The notes under the pieces are model-generated. The model was not told the DNA's origin. It did not search any database and worked only from the letters and a program-made list of their open reading frames with translations. From Chloroflexi bacterium HGW-Chloroflexi-3 (GTDB lineage Bacteria; Chloroflexota; Anaerolineae; Anaerolineales; Anaerolineaceae): a stretch of DNA of 64,000 nt. The stretch lies in assembly GCA_002842045.1 (NCBI GenBank), contig PHBX01000003.1, positions 47,084-111,083 of the forward strand, written 5' to 3'. Position 1 is the stretch's first letter; each line of letters starts with the position of its first letter. Shown one piece after another: positions 26,317-34,749 of this stretch. Made by a program: the position numbers and the translations under genes.

Positions 26317-27255
26317 ATGGATCAAACGGCACTAACCTCTGAATTATCGCTCTCAAGCAAATTTGGAAAAAAAGGTCGTCAAAAACGGGCTGTTAAAACC
26401 TTTTTTCAGGCAATTTTGTATCTAAGTCCTGCTCTAATCCTTTTTATTACATTTGTGTTCATTCCACTGATTCGATCCTTTGAAATTAGCGCTTATATTA
26501 CCGATCCGATTGGTCGCTTAGCAAAATTTGTTGGATTGATGAATTACGAACGCTTGTTTCAAACCACAACTTTTATGAATAGTTTTAGTAGGACTTTGAT
26601 GTTTGTCCTCTATACGGTGCCAACCACAATATTGATTTCCCTCGGGTTGGCATTATTAGGTGATCTACAACTCAAAGGGATTTCTGTATTTAGAATGATC
26701 TTTTCTATTTCTATTGCTATTTCTGGTGCGACAGCATCCTTGATGTTCCTTTATATTTACCATCCTACAGTTGGTGTTAACTACTTACTGAATCTGGTAG
26801 GAATCCATAACTTGACCTGGTTGGTCAGTCATAAGACGGCCTTACTCTCGGTTGCATTGACAACAGTTTGGTTACAAATTGGGTTGAATACTGTTATTCT
26901 TCTTGCTGCAAGACAGACAATTCCTGAAGAACTTTTTGAAAGTGCCATGATTGATGGCGCAAATAGCTGGAATAAATTCTTACACATCACATTGCCAATG
27001 TTATCATCGACCTTTTTCTTTTTAATGGTAGTTGATATGCTGGCAGCATTTCAAACGTTCACACCTATTCATGTAATGACAAAAGGGGGCCCGTTAGATT
27101 CGACCAATTTATTGGTATATTCCATCTATCGTGAGTTTTATTTTAATGGAAAATATGGTTTTGCCGCATCTCAGGCGATCATGCTATTTTTTATCATGTT
27201 GTTATTAACGATCCTGCAATTTGTCTTTGTTGAGCGAAAGGTGCATTACGAATGA
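26317..27255 (+). CDS. ABC transporter permease, carbohydrate type (UgpA-like)
   Basis: Membrane permease with six hydrophobic segments; EAA loop EELFESAMIDGANSWNKF and LPMLSST. The ATG at 26317 has GAGG at 26304-26307; the TTG at 26302 overlaps that site. About 312 residues. First gene of a + strand importer operon; its stop overlaps the next start by four bases. No ATPase nearby. Confidence 0.9.
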   Translation: MDQTALTSELSLSSKFGKKGRQKRAVKTFFQAILYLSPALILFITFVFIPLIRSFEISAYITDPIGRLAKFVGLMNYERLFQTTTFMNSFSRTLMFVLYTVPTTILISLGLALLGDLQLKGISVFRMIFSISIAISGATASLMFLYIYHPTVGVNYLLNLVGIHNLTWLVSHKTALLSVALTTVWLQIGLNTVILLAARQTIPEELFESAMIDGANSWNKFLHITLPMLSSTFFFLMVVDMLAAFQTFTPIHVMTKGGPLDSTNLLVYSIYREFYFNGKYGFAASQAIMLFFIMLLLTILQFVFVERKVHYE

Positions 27256-28091
27256 AGGATCAAATTTTCAGTAGACGCCTATGGAGTTCAATCAGCCAAT
27301 ATTTGATCCTCATCATTGCTGCGATAATTATCCTGTATCCAATCTGGTCAGCTTTCAATATTGCCATGATGTCTGACACAGAGATGGGGTCATATCCACC
27401 TCTTCAATTTCCCACTGCAATTCGATTTGAAAATATTCAACGTGCACTTTCGCAAGCTCCTTTAGGACGTTATCTGTTCAATAGTGTTGTTCAATCTACA
27501 TTGGTTATGGTTGGACAATTGATCACAGCATGTCTGGCTGCTTACGCTTTTGCGTTCATTGAATTCAAATGGCGAAATTTTTTCTTCCTGGTCTTTTTAT
27601 CAACTATGATGATTCCCTGGGAAGCCACGATTATACCAAATTATTTGTTTATCAAAACATTGGGTTGGACTGACACATTTCAGGGTTTGGCAATACCTTT
27701 TATGGCTACCGGTTTCGGAACATTCCTTTTGCGCCAGTTCTTCTTAAAAATCCCACATGAATTAAAAGATGCAGCCACGATGGATGGTTGTGGAAGCTTC
27801 CGATTTTTAATGACAATCGTGTTGCCCCTGGCACGTCCAGCCTTGGGAACTCTGGCAGTTTATAGCTTTTTACAGACGTATAACCAATACTTATGGCCTT
27901 TGCTAATAACAAATAATTCTTCAATGAGAACAGTACAAATTGGAATAACCCTATTACAGGACGAGGAACGTCTGATGATTAATATTGTTATGGCGGGTGT
28001 GATTTTCATTTTGATTCCTACACTGACGTTGTTTGTGGTCAGTAATCGTCAATTGATTCGTGGTTTAACCGCTGGTGCCGTGAAAGGGTAA
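27252..28091 (+). CDS. ABC transporter permease, carbohydrate type (UgpE-like)
   Basis: Partner permease, 279 residues, six hydrophobic segments. EAA loop is HELKDAATMDGCGSF with LPLARPA, and the C-terminal RQLIRGLTAGAVKG tail matches the permease at 21959. ATGA overlap with the upstream permease indicates coupling. Confidence 0.9.
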   Translation: MKDQIFSRRLWSSISQYLILIIAAIIILYPIWSAFNIAMMSDTEMGSYPPLQFPTAIRFENIQRALSQAPLGRYLFNSVVQSTLVMVGQLITACLAAYAFAFIEFKWRNFFFLVFLSTMMIPWEATIIPNYLFIKTLGWTDTFQGLAIPFMATGFGTFLLRQFFLKIPHELKDAATMDGCGSFRFLMTIVLPLARPALGTLAVYSFLQTYNQYLWPLLITNNSSMRTVQIGITLLQDEERLMINIVMAGVIFILIPTLTLFVVSNRQLIRGLTAGAVKG

Positions 28092-28134
28092 ACTCCAGCG
28101 GATTTTATCTAAATGTAAGTAGGAGGAGTTAGAA

Positions 28135-29601
28135 ATGAAGAAAAGTTTATATTATATTGTAAGCTTGCTGGTATTAATGGCAATGGTATTATCAGCTTGC
28201 GCACCGGCTGCCGAAGCGCCGATAGAAGAACCAATTGCAGAAGAACCAGCTGCTGAAAAGCCAGCGGCTGAGAAACCGGCAGTCGAAGAACCAGTGGCTG
28301 AACCTACCCCAACTTTAGCGCCACCAACTACTGAAGAAGTGGTAAAAATCGACTTCTGGCATAGTATGGGTGGAGATATTGGTGGTATTGCGATCCCCCA
28401 GATGGCGAATGATTTCAATGCATCACAAACTCAATGTTATGTAGAACCTATTTTTCAGGGTTCTTATGATGACGCCTTGAATAAATTAAAAGCTGGTCTT
28501 CAATCCAAAGATACTCCCGCTGTAATGCAACTCTATGATATCGGTACACGATTGATGGTTGACTTGAAAGTAATTGTCCCAGTACAGGATTTCATTGACC
28601 GGGAAAATTATGATGTCTCTGACCTTGAACCGAATGTGTTGGCGTACTATACAGTTGAAGGTAGACAGGCTTCCATGCCATTTAATTCATCAACCCCCAT
28701 GTTGTATTACAACAAAAATATGTTTGCAGCAGCTGGATTGGATCCAGAAAATCCCCCAAGGACTTTTGAAGAGGTTTGGGAAGCTGCACGAGTATTGACT
28801 CAAAAAGATGCCGCTGGAAATGTAACTGTTTCTGGCTTATCCATGAGCATTTACGGCTGGTTCTTTGAACAATTGTTAGCTGTTTCCGGTGGTTATTATG
28901 CCAATAACGCAAATGGTCGTGATGCACTTGCAACGGAAGCGACATTCAATAGCCCGGAAGGTGTAGCAGTTCTTGAGTGGTGGAAGGGTATGTACGACGA
29001 AGGTATCATGGGTAAATACGGGCGGGCAAACGCTGATGTACGTACAGCTTTTTACGCTGAGCAAACAGCCATGTTCGTTGACTCTACTGCAGTACTGCGT
29101 GGTGCAATGGATACTGTCGCTGGAAAATTCGAAATTGGCACAGCTTTTCTCCCTCGCCCCAATGAAGAAGCCTTTGATACTTCCGGAACAATCATTGGTG
29201 GAGGATCCTTATGGATGATAAGTGACAGACCACAAGAAGAATTGGATTGCGCCTGGGAATTCATAAAATTCCAAAGCTCACCAGATCAACAAGCCTATTG
29301 GCATACAATGTCTGGTTACTTCCCGATTCGACAGACTGCTTATAATGTTACTTTGGCAAAGGATTGGAGAGCCCAATATCCACAATTTGAAACCGCTGTC
29401 AACCAGTTACATCTGGCACCGAATAATCGTGTTACCCAGGGTGGTTTGATAGGTGTGTTTCCAACTGCACGCCAAACAATTGAAGCAGCCATCGAAGAAG
29501 TCCTGGCTGGTGTGGCAACCCCACAGGAAGCTTTAGATAAAGCGGCACAGATTGTGACGGATGCGATTGTTGAGTACAATATATCAATGGGTCTGGACTA
29601 G
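28135..29601 (+). CDS. ABC transporter extracellular solute-binding lipoprotein (UgpB-like)
   Basis: Family 1 binding protein. Lipobox LSAC with lipid Cys22, a 40-residue Ala/Pro/Glu linker with repeated EEPAAEKP units, then DFWHSMGGDIGG, which resembles the start of mature UgpB-type glycerol-3-phosphate binding proteins. AGGAGG precedes the ATG. Together with the phosphodiesterase downstream it suggests import of glycerol-3-phosphate or glycerophosphodiesters, but this is context, not proof. 488 residues. Confidence 0.9.
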   Translation: MKKSLYYIVSLLVLMAMVLSACAPAAEAPIEEPIAEEPAAEKPAAEKPAVEEPVAEPTPTLAPPTTEEVVKIDFWHSMGGDIGGIAIPQMANDFNASQTQCYVEPIFQGSYDDALNKLKAGLQSKDTPAVMQLYDIGTRLMVDLKVIVPVQDFIDRENYDVSDLEPNVLAYYTVEGRQASMPFNSSTPMLYYNKNMFAAAGLDPENPPRTFEEVWEAARVLTQKDAAGNVTVSGLSMSIYGWFFEQLLAVSGGYYANNANGRDALATEATFNSPEGVAVLEWWKGMYDEGIMGKYGRANADVRTAFYAEQTAMFVDSTAVLRGAMDTVAGKFEIGTAFLPRPNEEAFDTSGTIIGGGSLWMISDRPQEELDCAWEFIKFQSSPDQQAYWHTMSGYFPIRQTAYNVTLAKDWRAQYPQFETAVNQLHLAPNNRVTQGGLIGVFPTARQTIEAAIEEVLAGVATPQEALDKAAQIVTDAIVEYNISMGLD

Positions 29602-29640
29602 ACTGAGTAAATTGACCCTCGATTAATGATTAGAAAAGGG

Positions 29641-29668
29641 CAGGGTGTCCAAATTCCTGGACACCCTG
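29641..29668 (+). terminator. Hairpin between binding protein and phosphodiesterase genes
   Basis: Perfect 10-base inverted repeat CAGGGTGTCC / GGACACCCTG with an eight-base loop and no T run after it. It ends 12 bases before the next start codon, so it could be a leaky terminator, an mRNA-stability element or a translation control hairpin. Confidence 0.6.
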
Positions 29669-29680
29669 TACCTTATAAAT

Positions 29681-30625
29681 ATGAAAATGATCAAACATAC
29701 ATTCTTTATTTTGTTAATTTTAACATTATCTGGTTTAAGTCTGGTGGCATGTTCATCCGATCAGACTACTTCAATTAATCCAAATTTTGAGGAAAAGCCT
29801 ATGCCTGCAAATGACTCGAAAGTGACAATCATCGCACATAGAGGTGCACGCTCGATCGCTCCAGAAAACACAATTTCCGCAGCCAAAAGGGCTTTTGAAA
29901 ATCATGCAGATGGCTGGGAATTGGATGTGGCTATGAGTGTGGACGGTGAGCTGGTTGTTTTGCACGATGATACCTTGGAAAGAACATCCAATGTTGCAGA
30001 AGTATTCCCGGATCGTTCCCCCTGGTCAGTAAATAACTTTACTTTGGAAGACTTAAAAAAATTGGATGTAGGTAGTTGGTTCGTTGATAGTGATCCTTTT
30101 GATCAGATTGCACAGGGAATTGTTCCCCCAGAAATTGTTAATGAATATGTAGGGGAACCTATTCCAATGTTACGTGAGGCATTGATTTATACAAAAGACA
30201 ATCAATGGTGGGTGAATATAGAAATAAAAGATGCCAGTGAAACGCCAGCGGATGCTGTCATCGTTTCAAAAGTTGTTGCATTAGTGGAAGAGTTGGACAT
30301 ACAAGACCAAGTTCTGATTTCTTCATTTAATATGGAATATTTGAAACAGGTAAAAAGTATAAACAAAGATTTACCAACAGGCGTTTTGGTTAATAAAATT
30401 ATTATGGATCCTCTCGCGTTAATGAAAGAGTTAGATGCCCAGGCATTTCATCCGGGAATGAAAGTGACATATGAGAAACAGGTGAAATTATTATTGGAAG
30501 AAGGCTACGCTGTCAATGTATGGACAGTGAATGAAGAATCTGATATGCAGAAATTGATCGAAATGGGAGTCACAGGCATTATCACAGATTATCCTCAACG
30601 CGCTTTCACTTTGTTGAATCCATAA
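29681..30625 (+). CDS. Glycerophosphodiester phosphodiesterase, lipoprotein
   Basis: GDPD-family TIM-barrel enzyme that splits glycerophosphodiesters into glycerol-3-phosphate and an alcohol. IAHRGARSIAPENT carries the catalytic His and the family signature; ELDVAMSVDGELVVLHDDTLERTS supplies metal ligands and the second His; IEIKD matches the next motif. The N-terminus is a signal peptide with lipobox SLVAC (Cys24 from the ATG at 29681), so the enzyme works outside the membrane. A second ATG at 29687 is possible. No clear ribosome site is seen; the hairpin at 29641-29668 occupies that area. It likely feeds the Ugp-like importer upstream. Confidence 0.9.
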   Translation: MKMIKHTFFILLILTLSGLSLVACSSDQTTSINPNFEEKPMPANDSKVTIIAHRGARSIAPENTISAAKRAFENHADGWELDVAMSVDGELVVLHDDTLERTSNVAEVFPDRSPWSVNNFTLEDLKKLDVGSWFVDSDPFDQIAQGIVPPEIVNEYVGEPIPMLREALIYTKDNQWWVNIEIKDASETPADAVIVSKVVALVEELDIQDQVLISSFNMEYLKQVKSINKDLPTGVLVNKIIMDPLALMKELDAQAFHPGMKVTYEKQVKLLLEEGYAVNVWTVNEESDMQKLIEMGVTGIITDYPQRAFTLLNP

Positions 30626-30663
30626 TTAAATAAATCATTATTTTGTTTCATTCTGATTAATTC

Positions 30664-30698
30664 AAAACCTCTGATGGGTTTTAATCATCAGAGGTTTT
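30664..30698. terminator. Bidirectional terminator
   Basis: AAAACCTCTGATG / CATCAGAGGTTTT, a 13-base-pair stem with a nine-base loop, between the convergent phosphodiesterase (+) and hydroxyacid dehydrogenase (-) genes. Confidence 0.85.
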
Positions 30699-30755
30699 AA
30701 CAGGGGGTTTCAGAAATCGGAGGAAAACTGAAATGAACGATATATGAAAATTTGT

Positions 30756-31781
30756 TTACACCAGTCGTCCAACCAACTTTTCACCAGCCAGGATGCGCTG
30801 GATATTGGTGTAATCACCAGCACGGGATTTGCTGGAGGCAGAAGCGCTGCCAGCAGCCGTGTGCGGGGTGATGACGAGGTTGGTGCGGGGTTGCCGGGCA
30901 ATGGGAAGGAATGGACTGTCTTTCGAGATCGGTTCATGCCCGAATGTATCCACCGCTGCACCGTAGAGGTGCCCACTGGCAAGAGCATCAGCCAATGCCT
31001 GATCGTCCACCACACCACTGCCACCACAACTGACAAAACAAGCTCCTGGTTTCATCCTGGCGAAGAATTCAGCGTTCAACGATAGGGCAGTTTCCGGGAA
31101 GTAAGGCAATAGCATGCACAGGAAATCGCTCTTTTCCAATAACTCATCCACGCTTGCATATTGGATATGCAATTCCTGTTCTGCTTCCTGTGGTAGTGGA
31201 TTGCGTTTGTTGTAGAGAATATGACAGCCGTATCCCTGCAGTCGCCGGGCGAGTTCTGTACCGATCTCGCCGAAACCCAGTATCCCAACCGTAGATTCCC
31301 ACAACCCCAGCAGATTTTCGCGGCCCGTCCAGTTATAAGCAAAGTAATCCTCGTCGCATAATTGTGGCGGATGGCCAAAGTCATTGGCTTCTTCGGTCAG
31401 ATCCATGACCTCACGCAGGCGTTTGGCGAGTGCCAGAATTTGCAGCGCCATATGTTCCGCCACCATGATGCAACTCCTCACCGGTAGATAACAAACCGGG
31501 ATGCCTGCTTTCCTGGCTGCTTTTAGGTCAATATCATAGGTCTGTGAGCCAAGCCTCTGGATCAAACGCAAGTCTTTCCCAGCCTGAATGATGTCGGCAT
31601 CGATGACTCCGGTGCGCTCGGTAATGAGAAACTCTTTTCCAGGCAAGGCAGCCATAATTTCTTCTTTGGATGGTGAGCGCAAGATGGTAACTTCCAGTTC
31701 TGCCGGTGCTGCTCCCAGCGCATCCTGCTGGTGGCGTTCACCTCGGTGGGTGATAAATAATGTTGCATGTTTTTGAAACAT
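30756..31781 (-). CDS. D-2-hydroxyacid dehydrogenase family protein lacking the catalytic arginine
   Basis: Fold and cofactor motif of the D-2-hydroxyacid dehydrogenases: GILGFGEIGTELA (166-178), Glu283 in TFGHEP, His307 in VITPHTA. The segment that normally reads N-x-A-R-G is SCGGSG (251-256), so the substrate-binding Arg is Gly254 in an ungapped alignment. I checked this on the DNA. The protein may bind a different substrate or have lost activity. The ATG at 31781 is preceded by AAGGAG. It lies 30 bases after the URO-D-like gene in the same direction and is probably cotranscribed with it. Confidence 0.8.
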   Translation of the reverse strand: MFQKHATLFITHRGERHQQDALGAAPAELEVTILRSPSKEEIMAALPGKEFLITERTGVIDADIIQAGKDLRLIQRLGSQTYDIDLKAARKAGIPVCYLPVRSCIMVAEHMALQILALAKRLREVMDLTEEANDFGHPPQLCDEDYFAYNWTGRENLLGLWESTVGILGFGEIGTELARRLQGYGCHILYNKRNPLPQEAEQELHIQYASVDELLEKSDFLCMLLPYFPETALSLNAEFFARMKPGACFVSCGGSGVVDDQALADALASGHLYGAAVDTFGHEPISKDSPFLPIARQPRTNLVITPHTAAGSASASSKSRAGDYTNIQRILAGEKLVGRLV

Positions 31782-31811
31782 ATACTCTCCTTGTTTTAAA
31801 AAATCAGATGA

Positions 31812-32576
31812 TTAATATCGAATGTTTCGTGCCTGTTGGTACATAGCATCCAGGTTGGCAAAGGGGGTGAAAGGTGCCAGGTTATTCCCTTCGCGTAAAA
31901 CGAACCTGCTACCCTCCAGAACACCTGAATTCAGAATGCGATTTGTTTCCAGTGCGACTTCTTGTGGTGTTCCATCTTTTAAAAGCATGATGTTGGGTCC
32001 ACCATGAATGGTTACTTCCGGTCCTAATTGTTGACGGATCAAACCAAAATCGATTGGGAACCCTACCTCAAACTCATTAACACCCAGTTCATCTTTTAGT
32101 GTCTTAAAGTGGCGACTAGCGTCTCCACAAAGATGGATCTTGAAATGCTCACGGGTGATGAGAGCTGCTTTGTATTCTTTGTAAAGTGGAATTAGAAAAT
32201 CCCTGAGCAAATCATGCACATATTGTGGATCTTCATATAAATCCGTCATTAATTCATGACCACGCAGCGCAACCGCCAGGGTGAAAATGCCACCGGTCCA
32301 GTAACCGTACGGCTCGATGGTTACCGGTCGATCCAAATAAGTTGGATTTCTGGCGAGGTATTCCTGCAATTCCTGATAAATTCGTGTGGAAGTAGCGTAC
32401 CAGCCTGCTTGAAAAGGATCCGGATAGGGCATATCAAACAAAGCGTATTTTTTCCCCATCGGTGGACGATTCGGTTTTCCTGCCCGAAAAGCATCCCAGA
32501 CCGCCAACGCTTCCTGATTGTGATCATTGACAAATGAGGAACTAAATTCGGGAATTATAAATGAAAGTTCAGTCAT
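31812..32576 (-). CDS. Uroporphyrinogen decarboxylase-fold protein (methyltransferase MtaA/CmuA-like), short
   Basis: URO-D superfamily TIM barrel. Recognisable are KIHLCGDASRHF, FPIDFGLIRQQLGPEVTIHGGPNIMLLKDGTPQEV and a C-terminal GNNLAPFTPFANLDAMYQQARN, which match the cobalamin-methyltransferase branch (HxCG motif, GNxDP-like turn). At 254 residues it is clearly shorter than the usual 330-350, missing part of the N-terminus, yet the start is well supplied with a promoter. Cys in the HLCG motif could be a zinc ligand. Not a haem biosynthesis gene by context. A second member lies at 48873-49796. Confidence 0.75.
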   Translation of the reverse strand: MTELSFIIPEFSSSFVNDHNQEALAVWDAFRAGKPNRPPMGKKYALFDMPYPDPFQAGWYATSTRIYQELQEYLARNPTYLDRPVTIEPYGYWTGGIFTLAVALRGHELMTDLYEDPQYVHDLLRDFLIPLYKEYKAALITREHFKIHLCGDASRHFKTLKDELGVNEFEVGFPIDFGLIRQQLGPEVTIHGGPNIMLLKDGTPQEVALETNRILNSGVLEGSRFVLREGNNLAPFTPFANLDAMYQQARNIRY

Positions 32577-32623
32577 ATTTAACCTGGTGATAAATTTTGA
32601 AAGTTACACTGAAGATTACTATA

Positions 32624-32653
32624 AAGATACAGGATTTAAGGATAAATTGTCAA
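32624..32653 (-). promoter_or_regulatory. Candidate promoter of the URO-D-like gene
   Basis: On the - strand TTGACA (32653-32648) and TATCTT (32629-32624) are 18 bases apart, 47 bases before the ATG at 32576. The rest of the gap 32577-32814 shows no coding character. Confidence 0.55.
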
Positions 32654-32814
32654 GTGATAATTTTATTTGTAAAGTAATACTGAATTGTTCATTGACTTGG
32701 TGGTTACTCCGCAATGATTATAAAAACAATAAGAAAAGAATAATCACCAGGATGAAATATGGAATTCAATCCTTCACTGAAGTTCCAAATGAGGTTGTTG
32801 GCGGGATAGTACTA

Positions 32815-33435
32815 CTAGAAAATCGGTGGTGTGATCACAGAAATCCAGGAAGCTTCCCGATCTATGGATGCACAGGCTAGTTTGGTCAGTTGATCACCGT
32901 GGAAAGTGATCGAATCACCTGTCCGCAGAATATATTCTTCCTCTTCCAGACCAATTAGAACTTCCCCAGATAAAACATAAATAAATTCTTCCGTTTCACT
33001 GCGCAATTTACGGGCAATATTTCCAGTGCCGGGAGAAGCTCGTCCAATGATGGCTTCCAGTTTGGTGCTCAGGTTGGGGACCAGTAGCTGATATTCCAAG
33101 CCGGATGGTGGCAGGATCAAACGTGGCCGGCAGCCAGCCCGCACCACCGGAGAGTAGACTCTGGTGCGATCATCATCTTCACACGGTTCTGGATCAATGT
33201 GTTCGTTGATATCATCGATGTCAACCGGTACTTCTTCCAGAAAATGCATCATGGGAACGTCCAGTGCTTCCGCAATTCTTCGCAGAGAATCGATGGATAC
33301 ATTGGAAGTGCCGTGTTCTACCTGGCTGAGAAAGGAAGCAGTCAAATCAGTACGCCGTGCTACCTCTCGTAAACTCAAGCCACGTTCTTTACGCAATTTA
33401 TTGAGTTGCTTGCCGGGGTTGTAATCTGGTGTCAT
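32815..33435 (-). CDS. XRE-family transcriptional regulator with cupin domain
   Basis: N-terminal HTH (about 9-65; LREVARRTDLTASFLSQVEHG) and C-terminal cupin (about 105-206; EEFIYVLSGEVLIGLEEEEYILRTGDS, ending ITPPIF). Same architecture and C-terminal tail as the regulator at 4114. It faces away from the XRE-NifX gene at 33670 across a 234-base gap containing a long palindrome. A likely target is the URO-D/hydroxyacid dehydrogenase pair downstream or its own promoter. Confidence 0.88.
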   Translation of the reverse strand: MTPDYNPGKQLNKLRKERGLSLREVARRTDLTASFLSQVEHGTSNVSIDSLRRIAEALDVPMMHFLEEVPVDIDDINEHIDPEPCEDDDRTRVYSPVVRAGCRPRLILPPSGLEYQLLVPNLSTKLEAIIGRASPGTGNIARKLRSETEEFIYVLSGEVLIGLEEEEYILRTGDSITFHGDQLTKLACASIDREASWISVITPPIF

Positions 33436-33505
33436 TTTTACCTCGGGGTGAATTGGTTGGATATTATTGGATATGTTGAAAGGAGAATTTTACCCACATG
33501 GTTAA

Positions 33506-33529
33506 TCTATATTAATAGATTAATATAGA
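33506..33529. promoter_or_regulatory. 24-base perfect palindrome, candidate XRE operator
   Basis: TCTATATTAAT, then AG, then ATTAATATAGA: 11-base arms around two bases, 71 bases upstream of the - regulator and between two divergent XRE genes. A shorter inverted repeat GTCAAG-N5-CTTGAC follows at 33541-33557. Confidence 0.55.
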
Positions 33530-33613
33530 ATACCAAGTAAGTCAAGCCCTACTTGACACGAATTCTTAATTTTGGAAGACATATGACTTAAATCATTATT
33601 TTGGTATTAAAAA

Positions 33614-33641
33614 TTGCAATAATTAAATATTGTACTATAAT
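33614..33641 (+). promoter_or_regulatory. Candidate promoter of the XRE-cupin-NifX gene
   Basis: TTGCAA (33614-33619) and TATAAT (33636-33641) with a 16-base spacer, 28 bases before the ATG at 33670. Confidence 0.55.
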
Positions 33642-33669
33642 TTTAGTATAAAAATATTGAGGAATAACC

Positions 33670-34710
33670 ATGAGTGACCAACAAGATGATTTGAGCATGC
33701 AATCGTATCCTGAAAACATGGTGGGAAACAATCTGAGATCGTTACGCACCAAAAGAGGACTTTCTTTACGAGCTTTGGCAGAACGCAGTGGCTTGAATGT
33801 CAATACCTTGAGTCTGGTAGAGAATGGAAAATCCTCTCCCTCCGTGGGTACCTTGCAGCAATTAGCTCAGGCATTGGATGTACCGATCACTACTTTTTTT
33901 GAAACTGAACAGATTGAAAAACGGGTGGTTTTTACCCCAGCCGAGCAAAGACCTTTTGCTTCATTTGGGAGCACGCAGATGCAGAATCTGGGAAAAGACC
34001 TGGCAGGCAAAGTTGTTCAGCCATTTGTGGTTACATTACAACCGGGTATGGGAAGTGGTGACCGCATGATCGTACACACGGGACATGAGTTTGTTTATTG
34101 CCTCGAGGGGAGTATTCATTATCAAATTGGCCAGGAGGAATTCAATTTACAAAGAGGGGACAGTATTGTGTTTGAAGCACATCTTCCACATTGTTGGGAA
34201 AACAAAGGGGAAGAAGTTGCACAAATTTTGTTAACGCTATATCCATCGGATGAACGGGAAGAGCCTGGTGGCAGGCACTTTTCTCTTGATACCTTAAAAA
34301 AGGAGTTATCTATGAAGATTGCAGTTATAACCAGTGATGGAAAAACCATCGACCAGCATTTCGGACGAGCACCTTACTATCTTGTTGTGACCATCGAAGA
34401 AGGAAAAGTAACTCAAAAAGAAATGCGTGAGAAAATGGGGCACAGGCATTTTGCCGCGCAACATGAAGAGCACGAACACAGGAGTGCTGGACATGGAATG
34501 GATGAGGGATCGCATAAAAAACATGCCAGCATGGCAGAGATTATTTCTGATTGCGTGGCCTTATTATGTGGTGGTATGGGTATGGGGGCTTATGAGAGTA
34601 TGCGCCAATTAAATATTAAACCAATCGTAACCGACATGAGCGATATTGATACAGCCGTGCAGGCTTTTATTGATGGTAAATTGATCGACCACACAGAACT
34701 TTTGCATTAA
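33670..34710 (+). CDS. XRE HTH - cupin - NifX/NifB-type (dinitrogenase FeMo-cofactor) domain fusion protein
   Basis: Three domains in one 346-residue frame: HTH at about 18-75 (LRALAERSGLNVNTLSLVEN), cupin at about 110-192 (VHTGHEFVYCLEGSIHY, LQRGDSIVFEAHLPHCW), and from residue 215 a complete NifX/NifY-type domain (MKIAVITSDGKTIDQHFGRA to the end; LCGGMGMGAYESM). A linker at 258-285 holds eight His and is probably metal binding. An AGGAG at 34301-34305, six bases before the in-frame ATG at 34312, could start the NifX domain separately. The family binds Fe-S or metal-cofactor clusters in nitrogenase assembly, but small stand-alone members occur in many anaerobes with unknown roles. GAGGA precedes the first ATG. 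Confidence 0.85.
   Translation: MSDQQDDLSMQSYPENMVGNNLRSLRTKRGLSLRALAERSGLNVNTLSLVENGKSSPSVGTLQQLAQALDVPITTFFETEQIEKRVVFTPAEQRPFASFGSTQMQNLGKDLAGKVVQPFVVTLQPGMGSGDRMIVHTGHEFVYCLEGSIHYQIGQEEFNLQRGDSIVFEAHLPHCWENKGEEVAQILLTLYPSDEREEPGGRHFSLDTLKKELSMKIAVITSDGKTIDQHFGRAPYYLVVTIEEGKVTQKEMREKMGHRHFAAQHEEHEHRSAGHGMDEGSHKKHASMAEIISDCVALLCGGMGMGAYESMRQLNIKPIVTDMSDIDTAVQAFIDGKLIDHTELLH
34301..34314 (+). promoter_or_regulatory. Internal ribosome binding site and start inside the fusion gene
   Basis: AGGAG followed by six bases and an in-frame ATG at the exact start of the NifX-type domain. It could yield a separate 132-residue protein from the same message. Confidence 0.5.
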
Positions 34711-34749
34711 GTGGAATCGCACACGCTTTAGAACTGTCAGGAATACTTT

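Noticed and set aside
28210..28340. Repeated Ala/Glu/Pro codons in the lipoprotein gene as a DNA repeat
   Set aside because: It is the flexible linker after the lipobox, common in Chloroflexota binding proteins, also seen at 24960-25040.
29037..29046. TGTACGTACA inside the binding-protein gene, like the GntR palindrome
   Set aside because: It lies deep in coding sequence where the codons Asp-Val-Arg-Thr explain it; treated as chance.
31812..32576. HemE for haem synthesis
   Set aside because: Too short, N-terminal substrate-binding part missing, and no other haem genes nearby.
32527..32880. 117-residue + strand frame in the gap before the XRE-cupin gene
   Set aside because: It overlaps the start of the URO-D-like gene and the end of the regulator, has no ribosome site and no recognisable family. 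The gap is better explained by a promoter.
33670..34710. Nitrogen-fixation gene
   Set aside because: Only the NifX-type domain is present, fused to a regulator; no nif genes in the window.
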